Below the pieces are notes generated by a model that ran no database searches, had not been told where the DNA came from, and worked only from the letters and a program-made list of their open reading frames with translations. Shown here in pieces: positions 1-11,449 of a stretch of 64,000 nt of DNA. Origin of the DNA: Ptychodera flava (lineage: Eukaryota; Hemichordata; Enteropneusta; Ptychoderidae); assembly GCF_041260155.1 (NCBI RefSeq), contig NC_091935.1, positions 4,072,001 to 4,136,000 of the forward strand. The letters run 5' to 3'. Position 1 is the first letter of the stretch. Each line of letters begins with the position of its first letter. The position numbers were made by a program, and so were the translations under genes.

Positions 1-453
1 TTAGAGTGTTGTGGGCTCACTGTGTTCTTATATCGTGCATATTTTCTAAAGTGCCATTACATCATGTTTTTCACACTGCACAATAATTGATCAATTTAAC
101 TCCACCGCCATGTAACATCATGGTGATAAATACAATAAAGAAGATCTTTAAAGCTATAGTTGCTTAGCAAATTTTTTTTTGTGCTGTGAAAGAATGTTTG
201 AGAATAGTATGGGTCAATATTTTGTGTCATTTTGTATTTTGATTGTCAAATTGAAGGATGGAAAGAGTAAGGAATGCTGTGTGGTCACTGGGCTGATGAT
301 ATATCTACATGTTATAATTTTGTTTACATGTACAGTTACTGTCAATACATTTTACAGTTACTGTCAATACATTTATGATAGTTATAATTAAAAACTTGTC
401 CTCTGTATCTTTGCATATCTACCGGTATAACAAATAAAAAATGTCATGACAAA
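1..453. other. AT-rich stretch with no recognised gene
   Basis: No reading frame here resembles a protein. Two AATAAA-type hexamers on the plus strand (near 133 and 432) could be poly(A) signals of a plus-strand gene lying left of the window, so this may be 3' UTR; that is inference. A 22-bp unit (TACAGTTACTGTCAATACAT and 2 more bases) is present twice in tandem at 331-374. Confidence 0.3.
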
Positions 454-1216
454 ATGCAGTCGTGTAAGATTCCTTCAAATATCTCTTTCACTGCTCTTAC
501 TTTGGCTTTCCAACTTTCCCTGCCACTGGAGCCTGAAGGTGTACACACTTTGAAAATGTCTCTTCAGTTCAAAACAGGATTTTTGTAGGACAAAACCTTA
601 CACCGTATATATGACACTGGTTTTGAGAAATCTTGTCACTGCTGTCAAATTAAACCCTTTCACCACAAGACTGGTAGAACTCATATATGAGGAAACTGGG
701 ATTGAAGTGTTTCAAACTGAATATTTGCGATTGAGAAAAGATGACGGCTACTGATATTTTCCAGGCCATGAAATCACATTATCAATCTTACAGGAGTATC
801 AGTTCCGAAAGTATGGCTTCTGCGGGGCAAACTCTGCCCAAAGGTTATCGGAAGGGAATACTCAATGTGGGCATTTCAGTGTCTCAGTGTATTAAAGAGA
901 CCTCAGCATTAACACCAGTGAGTAATCTCAAGGAATCCATGGCTTTTGGTATGGGAACACGTCTGTCAACATCAGTGTAGGAGATAGAACCAGACAGCAG
1001 TTGTCCTGTCAATCAGATAGGTTTATCATGACGTTACAGATAAGCAGCTGTTACCAAACTGGTCAGGTATACTTTTTTGTAAACTGTCCCAGCCAATTAC
1101 CTCAGAATCTCACACCAGTTGATTTTTCTGTCAGTGTTTTTCTTTTTGTTGCTTTGTTTATTTTTCTGTCAGTGTTTTCCTTTTTGTTGCTGTATTATTT
1201 TTTTGTGCATCTTTAA
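454..1216 (+). pseudogene. Weak coding-like stretch, unknown product
   Basis: Not recognised. A short frame at 454-588 (begins MQSCKIPSNISFTAL) is followed at once, in the next frame, by an open stretch at 589-754 containing LRNLVTAVKLNPFTTRLVEL and ending RLRKDDGY. The same frame remains protein-like, with a few stops, to about 1216. The sequence TTTTGTAG just before 589 could be a splice acceptor, which would make 589-754 a terminal exon of a plus-strand gene. The alternative is a decayed gene with shifted frames, or chance. I know no family with these residues. Confidence 0.2.
1123..1192. repeat. Tandem duplication, period 38 bp
   Basis: Two near-identical copies of a T-rich unit that starts TTTTTCTGTCAGTGTTTT, at 1123-1160 and 1161-1192. 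The second copy is slightly shorter. Confidence 0.8.
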
Positions 1217-2984
1217 GAGGAAAGTAGTAAAGTTAAGAAAACTTTCAACAACTTTTTCAAACATTTTACCTTATAGATGTCAGGCAGTCAGTGACACGGT
1301 CATAACACTTTACACATCATCATTCATGTCCAATGATATCTGAAACAGGAATGCACAATCACTGCCACCACCTCTGGCGTCTTCACCTGGCTACATACAG
1401 GATTGATCACTCAAATTATGCATGTCAAGCCCTCGTATGTGCTTTAAGAATTTACAGAAAGGAAATTCACAGAAAACTGACGTCACCAAAAACATATGTG
1501 ATCTGAACTGATTTCCTGTTTTTTCTTTGCGCTGATTGATATTAATTTACTATCCCATTAGTAGATAAAGCATTCAGCTTCAACTCTGTGAGGGGTGAAG
1601 TTGTTGAGATACAAAATAACAAATTGGCGATCGGTCATTTGGATACTTAATTTGAAAGATTGTATTGGTGGCAGATTTCGTCTGTAAGCATGATGGTTTT
1701 CATCAGCCTAAGGGTCTTTCTCAATTAACGGCAACATTTGCCCTCGCATGTCAACTTGTTCAACTCACAACCGAAGGTTTGAACGCATCCCAACTAACTT
1801 ATACTTTGTCAGATTGCAATTGTGAACTTCCAAAGATTAAAAGTGACCCATAAGATTAAAATGAAGCATAAGTAACATACCCATGAACACTAGTAGCAAG
1901 CAAGCAGGGAAAGAAGCCACCCAACTATTGACAGATTACGTCATACAGAAATCAGCGAAAAGATCAGTTTGAGATACAACTATGACATACTGTGGCGTCA
2001 ACGGAAAATCATGTTAAGCTTCTTCAAATGGTCAACTCTGTTACAAGTGTGTTGGACATGTTCTGTCCTTTTTAAATCAAACAGACCTGATAGCAGCTGA
2101 TAAACCTGGCAGAAAAAGAGCGCATGATACAAATTTCAAATGCTAAAAGGTTACAGAGTTGACATCTTGATTCCAAACGTGTTTTCTAACTTTACTGCTA
2201 ACATTAATCAATGTACTCCGTTCAATCATATGATTTTATGCTGATGGGTTGACAAAATACATTTATGTTGATACAATACTTCTACAGCTTTTCATCGTTC
2301 GACACGCACAGATTTCTTGTTTGGTACACCCCAAGGTTTAGCGTTCAACACAAAAAAAACCCGACCAAAATGCAACAAGTTATCCAAAGACACACAAGAT
2401 GTTTTCATTTTTGTCTTCCTCAGAGAATGCTGTAAAGTGCTGTTGCATACAAATTCTAGGTACCCAATAACCACATAACAATCATTAAACTGTCCGAACA
2501 GAAATAATATACCAACGGTTTACCATCATACCATCTTAAATTTATTGCCTTGGAGTAATCCATTGAGAATGCACGATACATAGGCAAGAACATATGTCCA
2601 TGGAAAGGCAATGAGCAGTGATTCCTGGCAATTGATAGTTTGCTAAATACTAAGAGATTGGTGGTGGTAAGGTGATTTGTTTCATGGATCATATGTACAA
2701 ATCATGGCAAAGAGAAATTTTGATTGCTAGCTACGACAGTAAAGAACACTTAGGTTTTTTTAATTTTTTAATTTTTTTGGCAACTTGACCTGTAACTGCC
2801 ACGAGAAACTACAGCTGCATTACAGTGGTTCACAATGAGTATCACTGGACGTTCACATCAAGTTCCTCAAAACTGATGAGCCATTAGTCGCAACTAACAA
2901 ATTTGAAGAACGCCTTGAGCTGCGCTTCTAACTTCTATACACATATATATTTGGTCATTTCCATAAAGACTGGTGTTAATTTTT
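1217..2984. other. Non-coding, nothing recognised
   Basis: Short unrelated frames only. No domain, RNA gene or terminal repeat was seen. Confidence 0.4.
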
Positions 2985-3947
2985 GCATCTATTTCAATAG
3001 TCCCTATAAAAACAGGGCCAAAGTCCCTGAAGGTACTATAGACATAGATACAAAATTAAGTATTTCCTGACTGTATGAAATTATCTCACTAAGGTCATCC
3101 TAGGGACCTGTACAGCAAATGTTAAAGCTGTCTGACCAGCGGTTTTGAAAAAACAAGCGACCCAACAGTCGACAGAGCTCTGCAGTGTTATGTAGAGAAT
3201 AACTTTTTGTGACACATGTATTGATGAAGAAGGTAGATATCTTTTTGATAGCTCATTTCAGGATGGCCTGACCAAAAATGGCAAAATTAGCAGCAACAAT
3301 ACAAAATTGAAGATTTCATCATAATTTCAATATATTACATTAAGATAAAGCCCAGGAACCTTTAAACCAAAAATCAAAGGCAACAGACAAGTAGTTTTTG
3401 AGAAACACATTTTTTGACAAAAAATGGCACAAATTGCACCAAACATACAAAATTGCTGATTTCATCATGTATTGAATATATCATATTTAGTTCATCAGTA
3501 GGAACCTGTATACCAAATATCAAAGCTGTCAGACGAGTGGTTTTGATGAAATAAAGTTTTGACCAAAAATGACAAAAAAATACCTTAAAAATACAGATTT
3601 GCATATTTCATCACAATTTGAACATGTCTAAGTTGGGTTATCCCTAGGGACCTGTACACCAAATATCAAAGCTGTCTGACCGGCGGTTATGAAGAAGATT
3701 TTTTACCAAAAACGCCTTTTTTGGTGCTAATTTGCATATTTTCAATAATATCAAAAAATTAAAAACAGGTTTTTTCATAATCATATTTTTCATCTACACA
3801 ACAAATATCAAATCAGTAAGTACTGCGGTTATCCAGATACTTGAGTGGACGGACGCCTCACAAACGGACATACATACATACATACATACAGACTGACGCC
3901 AGACGCATACCCATCCCAATAGCTATAGACTATAGTCTATAGTAGCT
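2985..3947 (-). mobile_element. Helentron/HINE-like non-autonomous element, copy A
   Basis: The body is made of diverged internal repeats of the phrase 'gacctgtacaccaaatatca ... agctgtctgacc-gcggtt' (near 3110, 3505, 3650). It is followed by an (ACAT)n microsatellite at about 3868-3893 and then a perfect 20-bp palindrome, CTATAGACTATAGTCTATAG, at 3923-3942. The order 'degenerate body, tetranucleotide microsatellite, terminal hairpin' is the layout known for Helentron-associated interspersed elements. Copies B (20656) and C (22479) have the same layout in the opposite orientation. No Rep/helicase frame is present. The left boundary is approximate. Confidence 0.5.
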
Positions 3948-3949
3948 AA

Positions 3950-6377
3950 AAATGACATGTCCTTACAAATAATGCCCCTTGATGTTAGAATTGTCGAAAC
4001 TTCAAGTGCAGTTGACCATGGTGTAGCACAATTTTGAGCCAATCACACACATGAATAAGAAAAAAGTTACTGTTAAAAATTTACTTAGCTCCGTTATTGA
4101 ACCACTCTTTATAAGGTTGGAAATTCGGCCAAGCAGTTTTAAACTGTGATTGTGATGTCTTCGCTAGGTGACATGGTGTTATACATTCTGAGTTCGAACC
4201 CCACTGAAAATCTACTTTATCCTTGTGTGTCACAGTACAGTACCTTACAGTTAAATAATGTGTGTGTGTGCCAAACACTGAAACTCCGCATTTAAATGAC
4301 AAGTGCTGTATATTTTGTCTACTCATCTGTAAAGACTGGCGACTTTAAGGCTACACCAACGGATGGCTAGAGTTCTAGAGTTGGCACCATTCCAAATTTG
4401 TTGTCTCATACATGAATTTTACTGTTTACGCAGCTTTGTAATGACCCATACTCAAAGATGGTTAATTTTTTTTTTGTATCGGCATAAATTTTTGCAGTAT
4501 TAGATACTGTCCTGTAAAATACACATATAAACATGGATTTTCTTAAAATCTCTGATTATGTGGCATCCTGCTGAATAGTGCATATGGTAGACGTTTGCTT
4601 GGATTTATCAAAATTGCTAGGGGATATAAAAGGCTATTTCATGTATGAACATCTTGAATTTGATGTTTTTGGTTTTTTTCCACCAAATTTGCTATCACCG
4701 AAATGTTTCCATATTTCACTGAACTTATTTGCATTTCAATGATGTCATATGTGTCAAGCCCCACATGTCTGAACACCATGCATTCAAATCAATATCACAA
4801 AAAAAAACAACATATTTTGTTGGATATTGCAAAGTCCCTCTACCAACTGTTGCTTAGCAATTTATATCTGCTGGTATTGTGCAAAAGTTTGACACTTTGA
4901 TGATCTTTTTAAATATACTTTGGTGACATTCTACCGGTAAAAGTTCGGAGTCATGTCCTTATGACATACAATTTGTGATATGTTTGTATACCAATTTTTA
5001 CATTGCATCAAAAATTCTCATCATTTACCAAAAATTTACTTAACAATATGCACTTCTTAAATTTTGCATCATTTGAGTATATTAATTTTCACATTCCTGA
5101 AAATCTGACCATAAATATTGAGAAAATTACTGGAGAAATTGTACGTGTACTCTAAGTTGGGCTAAATATCAAATCTGCAGTGAAGTGTACTCTGTCAAAT
5201 GACCAAAATACCACCAATATTCTACTTCAGCTAATCCATCAATCAAACCAGAGAAGTTATAATTTTTACACACTCTATTCTGAAAGTGTGCCTGGCATGT
5301 TTTATCTTGGACTGAAAAAGGTGCTTTGTTTCAGTCATTTCTACTGTTCACCGTAAATAATTTAAATGCCTTTCATTGCAAACTTTAAGATTGAAAATAT
5401 GTTTGTCAATGAAAAAAATCATAGTAGTCAAACATGTATTTCAAATTAAGGTCGGGTTAGGGTTTCTATACAGTCATCGTCTTGCATTTTCGACATGCTG
5501 GTACCATGCAAAAGTACATACCATTTACACACCTAAAGTGAGTTCTTTACAAGAACTGTCAAAGAAAAATTAAATTGTTCCTAAGAAGTGCCGCTTCTAT
5601 TTGAATTTTTCTCTAGAAATCGCGGCGATATATACTGCAACTGTTTACTTTGAGGGCATTTTTTGTTGTGCATATTCTTATTGTTCCAGGAAAGTGGAGT
5701 ACATTACTCCACTTTCCAGTGTTACACAAAAGGAAAAGACCCTCAAAAAGGGTTATGGAGTATAATTTTCTACATCTTGCCATATTCTTGAAGAACGCGA
5801 ACTAACCCTCCAGTGGCCTTCTCACTGTTAAATCGTTTGCTTATTGTGTACAACTTGGATACTTTTTTGTCTTTTTGAAAGTGTTCAGTTATGTACTTTG
5901 TCCAATTTTGGAATGTATCATACCACAGTCTCTGGTTATGTGAGTTGAGTATAATAAAGATTGATTGATTGATATTCTTACAGGTTTTTGTTTTCTTCTG
6001 GGAGTGGGAGAATGTGGAAATGATCAGAATTTGTTCTGTCAACACAGCCAGTACATGTAATGCTTTTACTCTAGTATTGTGGACATTTTGTGAAATCTAG
6101 ACTCCAGTCTCCAGTAACAACAATACAACTAGTGCTTGTTCCTGAACAAATTTAAAAACTCCGTCACAACATTTGCATACTGGAGCTTATCTACGTCTCG
6201 GTAGAAATACTGAAAATACTGCCTCGAAATAAGGTGATAATTGATGTTTAGGGAATTTTCCTTTTACTCTGCTGAGGAAATCAAGTTAAGTTTAAAGTTT
6301 GCGGCATTATGACCATGGGAATAAACGCACGATAAAAACAGAGCGGGGGAAATACAAAATATGAACTTGCCTTTTAC
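3950..6377. other. Non-coding region, possible LINE 3' tail near 5.96 kb
   Basis: No gene recognised. At about 5950-5975 the plus strand reads ATAATAAAGATTGATTGATT, an AATAAA followed by a short (TTGA) run. Non-LTR elements of marine invertebrates often end this way, but no reverse transcriptase is visible upstream, so the assignment is weak. This is also where downstream exons of the minus-strand BMP-type gene would be expected; none with a cystine-knot pattern was found. Confidence 0.3.
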
Positions 6378-6719
6378 CATTCGATAACCCAACACGGTGT
6401 TCCCAACACCAAAAGTACGCCTTTGCAATGGCAGCTCGTCGTCGGACCACGATGGTGAAGGCTCATCAACGAACTGTTCATACAAATCAACCATGTACTG
6501 TGGCGGTGAAGTGTTTTTGATGCCTGTACTAGAAGACCCGCCATCAATGTCGGGTCTGTCGTCCACCAACGTCCCAATGTCCGATCCTCTATCCGAGAGT
6601 AAGTAACTTCTCGAATTCTCAGTTCTACTGTCGGACTCACCTATCGAAAGCTCTGCTTGCAGTGTGGCTAAAATGAAAAGTGCCCGTACGAGAAAGTTTA
6701 CCGTGAACAGACTTGCCAT
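6378..6719 (-). CDS. BMP-type TGF-beta ligand, first coding exon (propeptide)
   Basis: The exon begins at 6719 and codes for about 114 residues. A hydrophobic leader (MASLFTVNFLVRALFILATL) is followed by a Ser/Asp-rich stretch, then PPQYMVDLYEQFV and, about 25 residues on, GNTVLGYRM. This is the arrangement of BMP-family propeptides, where a 'P-YMLDLY' helix precedes 'NTVRSF' (BMP2/4, ADMP, BMP9/10, GDF). A donor follows (ATG, then GTAAAA), close to where BMP2/4-type genes carry an intron. Family knowledge says the product is a secreted, furin-processed dimer signalling through Ser/Thr kinase receptors. The mature cystine-knot exon is not seen between 1 and 6377 and probably lies left of the window, so the subfamily cannot be set. 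The donor is only moderate; read-through gives a short tail and stop at 6264. Confidence 0.65.
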
Positions 6720-8766
6720 CTTGCTTTACACCTTACAGACCATTTCAGCGATGTGCTTGGTCGGCCAAATATCCTCCTTTCCTTGTCTCCCAGTTTAATT
6801 TCACGTGTGTCGGATAATTTGATAACGTTTAGTAACCCTTCAGCGACGCTAACTACGCAACACTTCCACAAGTTAATCACTGACTTACCCACACGCCTTC
6901 CGAATGGTTTTATAGCCTGTCAGGTGCGAGACAGCATGTGGCCAATCAAAGCCGCCGGTAGATATATCTTCAGACGACAACTGGAGAGTAATCCAACTGG
7001 TCGGTGATTGGTTAGAAGTTTGCGACAGGTGTATGTGTATGTATTTCCATTTGCACGAATTCTCATTTGCTGTGCGTGTGACGCGCACGACGAGTAATTA
7101 TAAAACCATGACGTCGCGAAGAATAGGCCAAGATGAGAGGATTTGGTATGCAAAACCTGAAATGCATCACATTTCGAGCAAAGTAGGGCATTGAAGATGG
7201 TTGGAGTTGTATTATGAACTTTAATATAGACAGCGTGCTGCTCAATCGCCGGTAAGTTTCATCGAACAATTTTGGATTGACGCCGTAAGCTAAGGTGGCT
7301 ATTGGTGTGAAAATAAAAGTTCGTGAAAAAAAGGAAAGTACATATTAAGAGTCTGTCACGCAAATGCGTCGTTCTGATTGGACGAGAGCACGAACCGGCC
7401 GCGGTAAACAACTGTTACCAGTGCTAAATCGGAACCTTCAAAAGGCAGTACAGCTCAATGAGACCGGGGGCCTTTATATCACAGGCAACGTTGGTGTAGA
7501 AACAAGTCAGGCCTGGGAACAAGTTAAACAAGTAAATACTGAGATGTTGCTTTTAAACTGCCTTAATAAAGTGTTTGGCATGTTCTTCGCCAATTGGCGT
7601 TGTCACTTTTTGTTGTGTGCGTCGCAGCTCTATAGCCATAGCCGAGGACGTGCTTTGTGTTGTTCGCGTCAACAATGATGCTCAGCTCCCCGGACGGTGA
7701 ATTTCTGTTCGACAACGATCATTCAATATTTGATAAATTTTTCTCCTTTTCACCAAGCTAACATTACTGAGGAAACAAATCAAAACGCCATCGGCGCAAA
7801 TGTTGATATAATATCATAGCAATAACCCCCTTCGAAGGCGGCCGGGTATTCGCTCGACTTTGGTATTGCTCCACATAGCACTCGCTTATGTCACGCTTTG
7901 TACCAAAATCTCGGGTATACTCGCCTGCAGTTGGAATTGTCGCTTAAATGTAGCCTCGAGGATTAAAGCTTTCGGGTTGCATATGTTCCTGTGTTTGAAG
8001 AGGGACAAAAAAGAAGTTGCGCAGTAAAGTTTTAAAATGGAATTCATGCCATCATTGTTTTGCCGTTACGCGGTTGGTCCCCATAAGATTAGATCACACG
8101 TGTTTATTACTCATCTCGACAAAAACTGCAATATGGTATTTTTCTAGATTTTGCAGTCTTTTTTCCCCCACTGAATGTGAATATAGGCAAGAATCCAAGT
8201 GTTTCTTGACGACGTACGCGTGAGAAATGCCTTCGGGGATACTCCACACACACTGGTGTTTTCGACACAACAGACAGTCGGAACTCTGCAGCCGCAGCAA
8301 GATCATCCCATATGCACAATGTAGATAACCTATATCCAAAATGGAAATCCAAAATGTACAGCGACATCGTCATATCGTCATAACGCTGCGTCGCAATCCA
8401 TTTATGAGATAGATATTCCGTTTCAGATTTCGTATAACGGTACAGTGATCCCGACTAGTACCCGGTTTTCGTATCAACATCTGATCAGTCAAATTTAAAA
8501 CGATTGAATGCTTCCAAAAACATACTGTCACCAGAATTAGGCCCATTAGTATGAATCCTGCGCCTTTTGCTGAATCAAAAAAATGTGTGTTGCTACTGCC
8601 GTTTCCTTCGGTTAAATTGACAATTGCTGCATTAGCTTCAACTTTTTGTTTTTTAATTACCAAAAATACCACCCAATTTTCGGTGATGTGGTTTGGCTTC
8701 CCGCTATTGAGCCATATTGTCTTTGAAAATGTCACTATTTCAATCCTTGATGATGGATTTGGTCGA
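6720..8766. other. Upstream region of the BMP-type gene
   Basis: More CpG-rich than its surroundings (roughly 6.9-7.7 kb), as expected for a promoter region, but no core element was identified. The 104-codon frame at 7364-7678 (+) resembles nothing I know and was not called. Confidence 0.3.
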
Positions 8767-8770
8767 TTAA

Positions 8771-9284
8771 AGCTCCATAAGCTGTATCTTTTGGCTATTT
8801 TTTGTGGTTTCCCTACACTTTTGCATTGAATTCCTAAACTGTAATTTAATGCCAAGTATTTAGCATATCAACACAACCTATATGAGTATAATCTCCATAG
8901 TTATTGTTGAAAATTGTATTCAAGTCCGGACTAGAATTCATTTGTAAACAATAAACAATGATCACTGCACACATACAAGCTGTGTTGACAAAAAGAAAAC
9001 TCGAAATTTCAGCATGAACAAACGGAATAGGGTCAGATTACTGAAAAACTTGCCACGAGTTCAGCTTATGTTCCTTTAAATACAGACGCTTAGGCGTATA
9101 TTTGCGATGGTAATACTTGAGTTGCAACGAGAAAATTTAGTTAATAAAATCAAGGTTGTGCGTTCGTCACAATGTTTGAAAGATGTCCAGTGTTCACACC
9201 TCTGTTAAACATTATTACACAATTTGCATTTGATTTCAAATGATCTTAAAGGGACAAAATGCAAAAGATACAGCTAATAGGCCT
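8771..9284. mobile_element. MITE with TTAA target duplication (family 2)
   Basis: A 514-bp element. TTAA lies on both sides (8767-8770 and 9285-9288). The inverted ends begin AGCTCCATAAGCTGTATCTT (left) and, read on the other strand, AGGCCTATTAGCTGTATCTT (right). TTAA duplication with short TIRs is typical of piggyBac-type MITEs, though Kolobok also targets TTAA. A similar right end lies at about 60307-60332, and related interior sequence near 23.95-24.14 and 63.66-63.88 kb. Confidence 0.6.
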
Positions 9285-9314
9285 TTAAACAAAAAGGTAT
9301 ATCCGATAATTTAT

Positions 9315-9629
9315 TTAACTATCTCGAACATCATGCGTATCTCCACACAGGTGCATGTCCTTCCGCCTCTGTTGAAGAGCATGATAATGTGAGCCGGGAC
9401 GCCAAGACATGCACCCGCCAGTGTAACTCCGGTACTCAGCCGAGCTGAGGTCGAAGTGGATGCTGGGTGCGTTAGAATGAGAATTGGTTTCTAACAACCT
9501 GTAGAGATATTCTGATTCTGACACTAAGTTTTGTAATATTTTCGCAAGCAGCGTCATACAGAGCACGTTGCCAGTAAGTACGACATGTCTATAGTTCTTG
9601 GGCAAACGCAAAGCCCCACTGGCTGTAAC
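9315..9629 (-). CDS. Possible terminal exon, unknown protein
   Basis: Open for about 100 codons on the minus strand, preceded by a plausible acceptor (AGTTACAG at about 9630). The translation starts SGALRLPKNYRHVVLTGN and includes HFDLSSAEYRSYTGGCMSWR; it ends at a stop at 9315. It is more GC-rich and more protein-like in codon use than the flanks. I recognise no domain. It could be a real last exon, an lncRNA exon or chance. Confidence 0.25.
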   Translation of the reverse strand, partial: VTASGALRLPKNYRHVVLTGNVLCMTLLAKILQNLVSESEYLYRLLETNSHSNAPSIHFDLSSAEYRSYTGGCMSWRPGSHYHALQQRRKDMHLCGDTHDVRDS

Positions 9630-10329
9630 TCTTAAAATGTGTTGACCTCAAATATCTTCCTATTCTGTCCTGGTTTTCTCTGAATTCTACCCTCTGAAGG
9701 GATATGGGCTTTTACTGCATTAGGAAACCATTGCTTTGTGAAACATTTGACAAGTAAATTCAAATTTTAACAGTCAAACATTTGTAATATTACAAAGGAA
9801 ACAGAACATACAATGTCACAGTTGAAAACATTCACCCCCGTGCATTACATTGGACTACTCCGTGCAGTTTATGTGAAGATTTCAGTGCAGATATGCACAG
9901 GATCGACGGTTTTTGCTTTTTCACAGGGGGCTGCGATTTAATGTTTGGGCAAACATTTAATCGCAGTTTAATCTTTATCTTATTCAAAACTGCACTACAG
10001 ACCCAGCTAGTAGTTAATGATAAGTGTACACACACCTAAATTAGTACATTCTCACAAACTTATTTTAGTTTGAAAGTAAAATCATAAAAATAATGCTAAA
10101 ATATACAGCTTGTGGGACTTTAACAAAACTGACGGCAAGGATCCGCAGAGATTTACGTCCTCTGACTAAGGTCAGCGTCTTTTAAGGTATGGAAAGCATG
10201 ACAACGAAACAAACTAAGCTTGGTTCTTATACTTTCATCGGGCTGTTCTTCCATGACAACGTCTTCCACTATCACGATAAAAAACGTGAAACATTGTTTG
10301 TTGGAGATTCGTACACTAAAGCATACAGC
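9630..10329. other. Non-coding, nothing recognised
   Basis: AT-rich sequence between the putative exon and the LINE remnant. A near-palindromic stretch around 9930-9965 (TTTAATGTTTGGGCAAACAT) was noted. Confidence 0.35.
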
Positions 10330-10736
10330 TGAGAGCCCTTTTCTGCATTTTATAAACCCTGTCAATAGTTTTCATGGTTGCGTTTCCCCAAACAACGCAA
10401 CAGAAGTCGATTGCAGATTGGATTAAACCATAGTACAAGATCATTCGAAAATGGAATAAATTTTTGTAGACGTCTGGCTAAACCAGTTCTTCGACTCAAC
10501 GCGGCACATAAGTTGTCAATGTGCTTATCCCAAGAGACCAAATTATCAAGAGTTACGCCAAGAATCTTCTGAAAGGTTACATTAGCAATACAAGTATCAT
10601 TTAAAACAATATTAATTTTATCATCATTCGAGTCTGCATTATGCAGTTTCAGGCGAGACCCAGTTAACATAACTTTGGTTTTGCTGGCATTGATAACCAT
10701 ACCGTTACTTTTGACCTCTGTGGAAGGCTGGGACAT
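10330..10736 (-). mobile_element. Decayed LINE reverse transcriptase fragment (CR1/Jockey/RTEX-like)
   Basis: Minus-strand translation gives NGMVINASKTKVMLTGSR, then FQKILGVTLDNLVSWDKHID and LARRLQKFIPFSNDL. This is the thumb region downstream of the YADD motif in non-LTR reverse transcriptases ('N..KTK.M..G', 'F..LGV.+D..L.W..HI'). A frame change then leads to VVWGNATMKTIDRVYKMQKR, the expected 'VWGN ... QKRA' segment, before a stop. The catalytic part and the 5' half are absent, so this is a dead 5'-truncated or broken copy. The precise clade is uncertain. Confidence 0.8.
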
Positions 10737-10824
10737 AGGTGATTATGTCACACTGATTGAGGAAATTTTATGGCACTCTGACAAAAAAAGTTTCACCAGG
10801 GATGATGTCAGCAATTGACTGAAA

Positions 10825-11440
10825 AAAGCCTTGATTCTCTCGAATGGGATTACATGATGGAATATCTGAACATCTTTGGCTTTGGACCAGAGTGTAGCTG
10901 TGTGGTGAACGATTGTTTCAGTGCTTGATACCGTAACATTGATAGACGGGTTTGCCTGTGAGACCCCTTGTTACTCTACCGCTTCGTTCTTATTTTAAAT
11001 TTTTCCCCAATAAATTCAAAAGTTATTTAGACATTTCAAGTATAAGATGTGACACATCAGGGTGTAAGCATGCATCATTTGCTGATGATCTGACATGTTT
11101 TATCAGAGATGAGTTTCATGCCATCCCTAATTTGTTATGTCAAAGCTGAGTTCCATTCCCTGTCGGACCTGACGGCAAACCAGGATAAAATTGAAGCTCT
11201 TTGGTTTGGCAAAAACAGTGGCATAAACGGCCAAAACAGCCTATTAAAGTAGCAGGAATATACATATCCTATAACTACGCTTAATTTCTCCCAACCAATT
11301 AAGCAAATTGAGCAAACTAAGGCACGGAGGAAAATAGCACCACATCGGGAAAATTCGAGTGTTAAAACGCTCGTGTTATCTCAGCTAAATTATGTATACG
11401 GCTTGAATCAGCCTTGATCTCTTACGTGCCTCTTGACTTT
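10825..11440 (+). mobile_element. Decayed LINE reverse transcriptase fragment (L1/Tx1-like)
   Basis: Plus-strand pieces in order: LDSLEWDYMMEYLNIFGFGP (the 'AFDS-EWD' motif), DTSGCKHASFADDLTCFIRD (FADD replaces the usual YADD catalytic box), and ANQDKIEALWFGKN ('N-DKTEAL--G'). This order and wording fit L1/Tx1-clade reverse transcriptases. The pieces lie in different frames with stops between, so the copy is dead. It abuts a LINE fragment of another clade on the opposite strand at about 10740. Confidence 0.75.
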
Positions 11441-11449
11441 CAAATGACT

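Noticed and set aside
741-980. 79-codon frame beginning MTATDIFQAM
   Set aside because: It overlaps the better protein-like frame of 589-754 and resembles nothing.
4185-4205. tRNA B-box-like GTTCGAACCCC
   Set aside because: No matching A box or cloverleaf upstream. Similar isolated boxes at about 15046 (reverse) and 27638 also lack a tRNA fold. At most they are old SINE relics.
1-6377. Mature TGF-beta domain expected downstream of the BMP-type exon
   Set aside because: Searched by eye for the seven-cysteine pattern on the minus strand; none found, so it is presumed to lie left of the window.
8370-8855. 161-codon minus-strand frame
   Set aside because: It overlaps the boundary of a TTAA MITE and a long frame on the other strand, and has no domain.
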